Of a stretch of DNA of 64,000 bases, positions 57,501 to 64,000 are shown one piece after another (within the stretch, counting starts at the first letter, position 1; each line of letters starts with the position of its first letter). A program made the position numbers and the translations under genes. The notes below the pieces were generated by a model that saw only the letters and a program-made list of their open reading frames with translations, had not been told where the DNA came from and did not search any database. The DNA comes from Protonemura montana (lineage: Eukaryota > Arthropoda > Insecta > Plecoptera > Nemouridae), in assembly GCA_947568835.1 (NCBI GenBank), contig OX387609.1, forward strand, positions 14,563,708 through 14,627,707, given 5' to 3'.

Positions 57501-60500
57501 CAACTCTGAGCTGGGCAATCATTTAAATGGGGCTTTGGTCCTGGTTTAGTCCTGGTTTGGTCCTGACTCCCAATGTTTTAGACTCCTGACCATGTTAGGG
57601 ATCATGCAACTCTTTCGCAAGAGATCTCGAACGTTATCTCTGTGGATTCTAAGGTTAGTAACGTCCGTTATCTTTAACGAACAGGTTACATGATCGAAAC
57701 CCAGGTTTGTTGTAGTATTTGTAAAAACAGAGAACTCATTAATACACCTTGGAATGGAAGGAGGTTTGTATCATCAAAAGGAACCTCTTCTGTGAAATTA
57801 CAACTGAAAGTCTATTCCTTTTCAAACAGTTAATTCTGCAGTCTCTCACCTGCTTTAAATTGCCGAAGTAAAATTATTCAAAAATCTCGCATTCCAGCAT
57901 TCCCAACGAGTAAAAAGGCAACTTTTCTGACAAAAATTGGTCAGATTTTTGGTATTCATAAAAAAAAGTATTACAAGAATTCCAAGAAACCAGCAAGAAT
58001 TGGGCGAGAGATTTCACTCCATTGAACATTGCACGTGGCAGTATGCTAGGCCAGGTCCCCAAGCTAATTTAAGACCAAATTGAAAAAATCACTACCAGGG
58101 AAAAGCAAAAAATAAGTTTAATAGCACAAATAAGCGAGACCCAAAAATCATGCGGCCAAGACAAGAAATCCCGTCAGCAACTTTTCACAGAACCTGTACT
58201 TACACCAGTTGTAAGACTAGAAAAAAATACATATATTTTTGGAGTTGTAGAAATTAATCAGTCACTGATTTTAACACCACAGTAAAACAATGGTGCTTCG
58301 ACTCTAAAAAAGCCTGAAGGTCTGGTGCCTGGTGGGTCCATAAGATACAGCGACCTAAAGTTGACCCACGTGTTATTCACCATAAGAAAGAATCAAAAAG
58401 AGACCTACTTTACAGCCCTATAAGATACAGCGACCTAAAGTTGACCCACGTGTTATTCACCATAAGAGAGAACCAAAAAGAGACCCACTTTACAGCCCTA
58501 TAAGATACAGTGACCTAAAGTTGACCCACGTGTTCTTCACCATAAGAGAGAACCAAAAAGAGACCCACTTTACAGCCCTATAAGATACAGCGACCTAAAG
58601 TTGACTCACGTGTTATTCACCATAAGAGAGAACCAAAAAGAGACCCACTTTACAGCCCTATAAGATACAGCGACCTAAAGTTGACCCACGTGTTATTCAC
58701 CATAAGAGAGAACCAAAAAGAGACCCACTTTACAGCCCTATAAGATACAGCGAGCTAAAGTTGACCCACGTGTTATTAACTTATTCACCATAAGAGAGAA
58801 CCAAATAAAGACCTACTTCACTGCCATATAAACCCAATAAACCCCTTCCCAACCCATAAACTCAAATAGAAAAGTTAACCTCAAATTTTGGCATGACTAG
58901 CTCAGCTTTTAGCACCTTGTTAAACCAATTAACCACGACCATAACCTCAAATCCACGGACACTCACATGTCTTCGTTTCCTGCCTCCTCTGCGACGAGTG
59001 CCTCGTACTCGTCGGCTGCAAAGCGGTCCCAGTCAGAGGCGTCGGCCTCGTCTGCATCGCGTTGCGCCGCGAAGGGGTCTCGCTGCTCGTGCTCAAGGTA
59101 CTTCTCGAGGTTGAAGAACGTGTCGAAGAAGATGGACGTCGTCTTGCAGCGACGCAGGTCAGACAGAGTGACTCGATCGCCTCGCGATGGGTGCACCATG
59201 TCCAGCATCTAGGTTATGTGAGACGGTAAAGTGAGATGACGAAATCAGATCACTTTGTAGGTAGACAGCAACTGGGCAGGGTTACATATGCTAAGTTATA
59301 ATATGTTAACGCTTCTCAAACGTTCTTTATCGTGTTTGAGGATTAGCGTTCCTTAGTTTCTTCAATCCAAAGTGGTGTTAAATGAGGTATTTATCGAATA
59401 TGGCAAAAAAAATTGACTAAAATTGCAAAAGATTGCTTGAAAAATGTTGTTAAAACTGGAAAGCAAAGACTTGTGGATCTATTATATGCAGGGCAGGTAC
59501 AAGTCTCAATACATACGAACATAATTCAAGTTTAAAAATGGATTTTTAAAATAAATTTACAAAAACAATAACTCCATCTTCAGAGCAGTCCGGAACCGAT
59601 AGCCTAACCTAACCTAACTCACCTGACAGAGACAGTCTTGAAACGGCAACGTCTCGATGCCGATGGCCTCCAATCGATGCAGCTGCTCCTCGTAGAAGTA
59701 CTCCAGCTCGTACATGGAGAGAACTCCGTCGCCATCCAAGTCCATGCATCTGAACCAGTACTCGACGGCTGTGGGATGGTGCTTGTCCTCCTCCGACAGC
59801 AGGAACCAGACGAACTCCGTGTAGCTCATCTTGTCTGCGCGGTTGGCGGTCTTGTCACGACCGCCACGTGTCACAGCCCCCGAGAAGATTCGCTCGATCA
59901 TTCGCGATGACAGCGCTGGAAGAGTTGGCAGTGGTTTCGATCTCGGTGGCATAACATTTCGTTAGGAGACCATTGCTTTTTTCAATTAATGTGAACAAAG
60001 TTTCAAGAGGCTGAATATGGCTTGAAGTAGTTTCCTTCAAGACCTCGAGAAGTAATAGAAACTGTAGATACTCCAAGCAAAAAAAAAAAAATTGAACTGG
60101 GTCTTTTATACTCAGTTAAATCAAATAAATTTCCCAAACTTTTGTTACTTGTTTGTTTTTAGACTGATGTCTACTTGATGTAACCTTAGCACTAGTTTTA
60201 ACAAAAAATATTTCAACTGGGTTTTCAATGCTAAGTGAAGAACAACTAAATTTACCAATGTTTCATAACTTGTACCTGTTACTTTTTCAAGGGTAAGAGC
60301 AGTAAAAAAGTAACAGGTACAAGTTTCAAAACGTTGGGAAAGTTAGTTGTTATTTACTTAGCATTCAAAACCCAGTTCAGATAGTTTTTGTTATTTGTAA
60401 CTTGTACTTATTGCTAACTCAAGACTGAAAGCTGAGCTAGCTCTTTGATATCGGAAGAACAAACATAATAAAAGCCTTTGTCGGATTGATTTTACTTTGT

Positions 60501-62822
60501 TTTAAAGCTAGTGTTAAGGTTTTAGAACCCCAGTTCTGTCATCACTTTGTCCTAACGTCCAGCTTTGCCGTAAGCCAACTTACCATGATCGTTGTGCCTC
60601 TGCAAGTCGGTCTTGTCGATGAACAGGTCGTGGTCGCGGTCCAGCTCCCAGAACTTGCAGTAGATGACGTAGAAGTGCTCGTAGCTGAAGTAAGCAGTCA
60701 CTTGGTTGATGTCGTCCTCGACCTCGAGCAGCCGCAGGATTCGCAGGACGTCGCTTCGACGCAGCTCGGCCAGGCTCAGTCTGCCCGACCAGCTTCGATT
60801 GGCGCAGTAGAAGATGCGGGCTATGACCTGAAAATGTGATGGCAAAGTGAGGTTAAGTTTGCTTCGAGTGAGGCACCATTTTTGACAACCTTTGGCCACC
60901 AGGGTGGATAAATAGGGCAGGCGGATTACGAATGTTGCAGTAAGATGCAAGCTGTGAGCTGCAAACCACTCAAAAAATGGGGGACAAGACCTGAGAAATC
61001 ATTTGAAAAATATGACATTCGACAGAAAGATTAAGCTTCTTCGGGAAAGCCAAAAATTTCAACAAATTTTTTAATTTATCCATAGATTCACATGGCATTT
61101 TAATGACTCAATGAACGGAAAGTTTAGGTCGCTCAGGCTAGACCTGCCACATCAGGTTTCCTATGTTTCTTTGTGGTTTTTGGAGAAAAGGAAACCAGTT
61201 AATAATTTATCTCCTGATCATATCGATAGTGGCTTTTTTTAGAACGTTCAGAGAATGATTAAAGACAGGCTGAATAATACAAGATTTGAACAGACTCGAT
61301 GTAATTACGTCCTGACCATATGATGTAACCGGTCAGCCAAGATCCAGTAACAGTATGACGGGGACATCAGCCAAGACGGGGACTTGCGTAATCTAGACAA
61401 ACTCGACGGAACCACATGACTCACTGTATGTACGTATCGCGAATGGAACTCGATGGCCTCCTTGAGGAAGGTGAGTCCTGGATGTGTGTCCACGACGTCT
61501 TGTACCATCGTAACGAGGTCCTCGGGAAGGATGTAGTCTCGCACGCCCTTGGTTACGATGTACACAAACCTGGCGGCCTCGTCATGGCAACCACTACTCA
61601 GTCTGCGAACGGGAAGGAGAGAGTTGGTTTGGAAGTACATTTGGTAGCTCTAGCCATCTTTCAAACAGAGATTTGATGAAAATAATCCAAATAATAGGAT
61701 TTTATCTACTCAGGCAGCTTAAAGATTGCTTAAATTATTTTTAATTTGTTGAATCAAAAGAAATTGTAATGTAATAAGAGTTGTGTTTTGTATTTAAACT
61801 ACAACGCAATATTAAAAAACAAAAAATCTGACTAACATTTCATTTTTGTCAATTTGCAAGAATCTGCACCGAAACTATTAAAATACGCAAGCATTTAGTA
61901 GAGTTGACCAAAACCTGACTGGTATTATTGTCCCTGTCAGGTTTGCTGCTTTCGTTTGTCGATATTTAACCGTGCCTTTCGACAGCAGATGAATCCGTGC
62001 TCTGAACTCACTTGTTCCAGAAGTCGAGGAACGCTGGCAGTTCTACGAAGCCGTTCTTGACACCACCGGCCGCGTTGAAAAGTGGAACTTTCCAGTAAAG
62101 CGGCAAGTCACAGGCCTGTGGAAAATCATTTGTTTCATTGAATGCACTACGAGTAGAATGTTTCATTACATTTTACATTAAATTAAATTGTAGCCAGATG
62201 TTTTTGAATGCAGAATCAGTCAAGACTAGGTACCTGGGAGAGAGGTACGTAGGTAACAACTTCACTCGCCTTGCTTATCAACCTCTCGAATGCATGGATT
62301 TGTGGGGGAATCCTGTTGATCGAGTTGTACCGTCCTTCGAAAGGGACGTTAGGCCGGTGGTCCCCTTGGTGCTGTCTGAAAGACCTAGGCTACCTGCCGG
62401 TACTGTTTCCCCTCCTATCTTCTATGCTCGGTTAGGTTCATCATCACCCACTAATTCACCGACGCCATTAGACCAGTGCCGCAGGGCCAGTTGTCAAAAC
62501 AGTACGTCGTTAAAAACCTCAAATCAATTGATTCTATAATATTATTTGGTAAACAATCTCTATCCAAGTCAATAAGACTTACCTTGGTGACAGTCCCGAA
62601 CTTCTCTCTGGGCACACGACCGCCTGGACACGCAGCGAACGCGGCTGTGACCCGCGGCGTGACGTCGGCAGCGTCGACAGCTGGTTTGCCGCGCGGGAAG
62701 TAGAAGCGTGGGATTCGCGCGTCGCCCGCTGCAGCGCTGCGGTTGGCGCGCACGTGGCGTTGTAGGGTGGTGTTGGGTACGCTGACGCCGTCGCTGGCCG
62801 CTGTCTTGTCTTTGACGTACGA
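54574..62822 (-). CDS. PPP2R3: PP2A regulatory subunit B'' (PPP2R3 family), 5' end not found
   Basis: Seven exons on the minus strand: 62822-62583, 62115-62012, 61602-61425, 60827-60584, 59915-59623, 59208-58967, 54760-54574. All phases close over 495 visible residues. The first seen exon starts at an acceptor (TTCTCCGCAG), so at least one exon lies upstream. Conserved blocks in order: IPRFYFPRG, LPLYWKVPLF, QDVVDTHPGLTFLKEA, IFYCANRSWSGRL, YFSYEHFYVIYCKFWELD, EF-hand loop DRDHDLFIDKTD, ERIFSGAVTRG, EF-hand loop DLDGDGVLSMYE, FFNLEKYLEHEQRDPFA, SDWDRFAADEYEALVAEE. B'' subunits bind the PP2A A-C core and direct it to targets, with calcium binding through the EF-hands; both loops keep their ligand residues. 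The tail is acidic (DDYDEDGDY). PPP2R3A versus PPP2R3B cannot be decided without the N-terminus. Confidence 0.95.
54860..55200. mobile_element. Foldback-related element remnant in the last PPP2R3 intron
   Basis: Matches 13560-13880 at GCAGATTACTCGCATTTGAG, TTTGTTAAAAAGGATGGCCG and GCCGGCCTCGTTTGCTCAGC. A small octamer repeat (TGTATGGC, four copies) follows at 55503-55536, outside the element. Confidence 0.7.
56083..56395 (-). mobile_element. tRNA-headed element, last PPP2R3 intron
   Basis: End module (ATTTAAATTGCAAACGCTTG), inverted-repeat motif (ACTATAACCGTCTCAAAAAT), tRNA-like head at 56163-56235 (minus), and the body with GTGAATACTCACAGTCACTC and CAATTTGACGTTG. Lies between the last two exons. 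Confidence 0.8.
56400..58335. other. Intronic DNA, nothing recognised
   Basis: Part of the 4206-bp last PPP2R3 intron. AT-rich, with TAATAATAATAATAA near 57219 and no identifiable element or internal gene. Confidence 0.45.
58336..58830. repeat. 80-bp minisatellite in the last PPP2R3 intron
   Basis: About six copies of a unit with CCTATAAGATACAGCGACCT, AAAGTTGACCCACGTGTTAT and AGAGACCCACTTTACAGC. It ends about 135 bp downstream of the exon at 58967-59208. CACGTG (E-box core) recurs once per unit. Confidence 0.95.
60201..60390. mobile_element. Hairpin MITE in a PPP2R3 intron
   Basis: Arms from 60201 (CAAAAAATATTTCAACTGGG, AACTTGTACCTGTTACTTTT) pair with the reverse complement ending at 60390. 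Same family as 25770-25931. Outer end TTTAGACTGATGTCTACTTG at about 60157-60176. Confidence 0.88.
62258..62530 (+). mobile_element. 5S-SINE body without a head, PPP2R3 intron
   Basis: CTCGCCTTGCTTATCAACCT, GTACCGTCCTTCGAAAGG, CACCGACGCCATTAGACCAG and the AAATCAATTGATT tail match the element at 8960-9256 in order and orientation. The 5S head is missing, as expected for 5' truncation. Confidence 0.8.
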
Positions 62823-63835
62823 CTGCGGAGAAGGGACAGGTCATTAGATGCTGCTGGCCATTAGATTCCGACCGTTGACTCTGGTTTTATGATGTCGAGT
62901 GGCAATGGCCGCGCTCGAGACAGAAGAGCAATAGTGTAGAAGGCCATTTCAATTGAACATGTACAGAGAAATCTTACATTTTGATTGTAAACAAACTTGG
63001 TGCAAGGATCACACTTATTACATGAAGTTTTGAAAATGGTCAATTCAAAAAACCTGTGAACAATGTAACGGAGTAAATAAAAGCCATAAAAAATATGAGA
63101 AAAAATGTTGAAATCACTAAAAAGTCTATGATCCAAATTGAAAATTAAGTCGATTGCGCGTGAGTTCACTATCGGTTAGCCCATTCAAATCGCTGTTTAC
63201 AAGCGACGGGTGGAAATTGTTGCCAAGGTCACAGCGCAAACCAATCACAAGCAATGGTTTCTTCTGGCTGTTCTCTTTTGGCCGAACTGTGAAAGCCTCC
63301 AGTGAGTTTTGCGGGATGAAGACCAACGAGCGGCGCAAAATTAGGAAGAGACCAGCGGCCGAAGTATGAACCAAGAAGTGTATTTATATGGTGGACCATT
63401 ATCACTATAGACGCTCATTAATGATGGCCGATGCCCGATAGCACCATTGAGTTTGGTCAATGTTGCAATACAGCTGTGAGGTCGGCCATATTGCTTTTAA
63501 GTGGCTGCAACGAGCATTTGTCCTTCTAAAGTGAAGTACACCCGTTGCGAGTCAATATAGACACTCGCTCCCTAAAAATTGCAATGCTCCTCGATCCCAT
63601 CCAAAACTCATCCCTAGCGTGGCAGAGACAAGAAGTATAACTATCGTAATGATTGGCGACAGCTGAAGTAAAGACAGATAGAACGTCCCACGACGTAGCA
63701 CACGTGTTCCGTGCTTGTCGGCGAGCGTGGAAGGGTGCGAGGGTCCTGAGATCGCTTCCTGTCGCACGCCGTCGAGACGCACGCCAAACCACGTGGCGGC
63801 GAGCCAGCGTCGCGACGCTAATAGCCCGGCCATTT
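62823..63835. other. Upstream of the first seen PPP2R3 exon, no gene assigned
   Basis: 63126-63374 and 63540-63840 are open on the minus strand in long frames without a usable ATG. The second is CpG-rich, and one of its frames has a hydrophobic run (IITIVILLVSATLG). Either could be an exon, but I found no match to PPP2R3 N-termini or to another family. Confidence 0.35.
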
Positions 63836-63837
63836 GC

Positions 63838-64000
63838 AAGTCCGTCCAGCCTTGCCTTGCTTCGACTTGCCTTGTCTTGTCTTGTCTTGCCTTGCACTGC
63901 AATGCAATGCCTTGCCTTGCCTTGCCTTGCCTTGCCCTGCCCTGCCTTGCCCTGCCTTGCCTTGCCTTGCACTGTCTTGCCTTGCCTTGCCTTGCCTTAC
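63838..64000. repeat. CTTGC pentanucleotide repeat
   Basis: A run of CTTGC/CCTTG units with occasional substitutions (CTTGT, CCTGC, CACTGCAATG) continuing off the right edge of the window. Confidence 0.97.

Noticed and set aside
63526-63972. Minus-strand frames of 116 and 148 codons at the right edge
   Set aside because: Their N-terminal parts are the CTTGC microsatellite and two frames are open at once; kept only as a possible exon region.
1-64000. Retrovirus, LTR or Polinton remains
   Set aside because: I saw no reverse transcriptase, integrase, capsid or envelope-like coding and no long terminal repeats; the mobile DNA here is MITE-, hAT-, foldback- and SINE-like.

Overview
The window is nuclear DNA of an animal. 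Spliced GT-AG genes match metazoan proteins along their length, SINEs carry pol III promoter boxes, and there is one U12-type and one GC-AG intron. I cannot fix the phylum; a marine invertebrate fits the intron sizes, the 5S-derived SINEs and the heavy load of short tandem repeats.  Layout. 1-27 kb is repeat-rich and has no gene I can identify. It holds three tandem copies of a 2849-bp unit with internal 91-bp arrays made from 5S rRNA sequence (1-7378), 5S- and tRNA-derived SINEs, a foldback-element cluster (11.5-14.3 kb), and two large minisatellites (17 bp at 15.4-16.6 kb, 54 bp at 17.8-18.9 kb). 27-63 kb holds four conserved genes: an RNF13/RNF167-type PA-TM-RING ubiquitin ligase (28090-34571, minus), eIF2A (39154-47655, minus), CLP1 (48147-50701, plus) and a PP2A B''/PPP2R3 regulatory subunit (54574-62822, minus, 5' end not found). 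I rebuilt each gene exon by exon; phases close and lengths fit the families (371, 573, 455 and at least 495 residues).  How they fit together. eIF2A and CLP1 are head to head, 491 bp apart, and may share a promoter; CLP1 and PPP2R3 converge. The proteins act in different processes: endosomal ubiquitination, alternative translation initiation, pre-mRNA 3'-end/tRNA processing, and phosphatase targeting. No operon-like logic is seen.  Most notable: (1) a clear AT-AC U12 intron in eIF2A that carries a 68-bp minisatellite; (2) a CLP1 whose P-loop is intact but whose DxGQ and TxGW kinase motifs are changed; (3) a 433-bp MITE with four perfect TGACGTCA sites lying 29 bp inside a donor site of the RNF13-like gene; (4) foldback elements, one with an arm amplified as a 47-bp tandem array; (5) palindromic elements with a tRNA-like pol III promoter in both arms; (6) a 600-bp hAT-like element with a perfect 8-bp target duplication inside a minisatellite.
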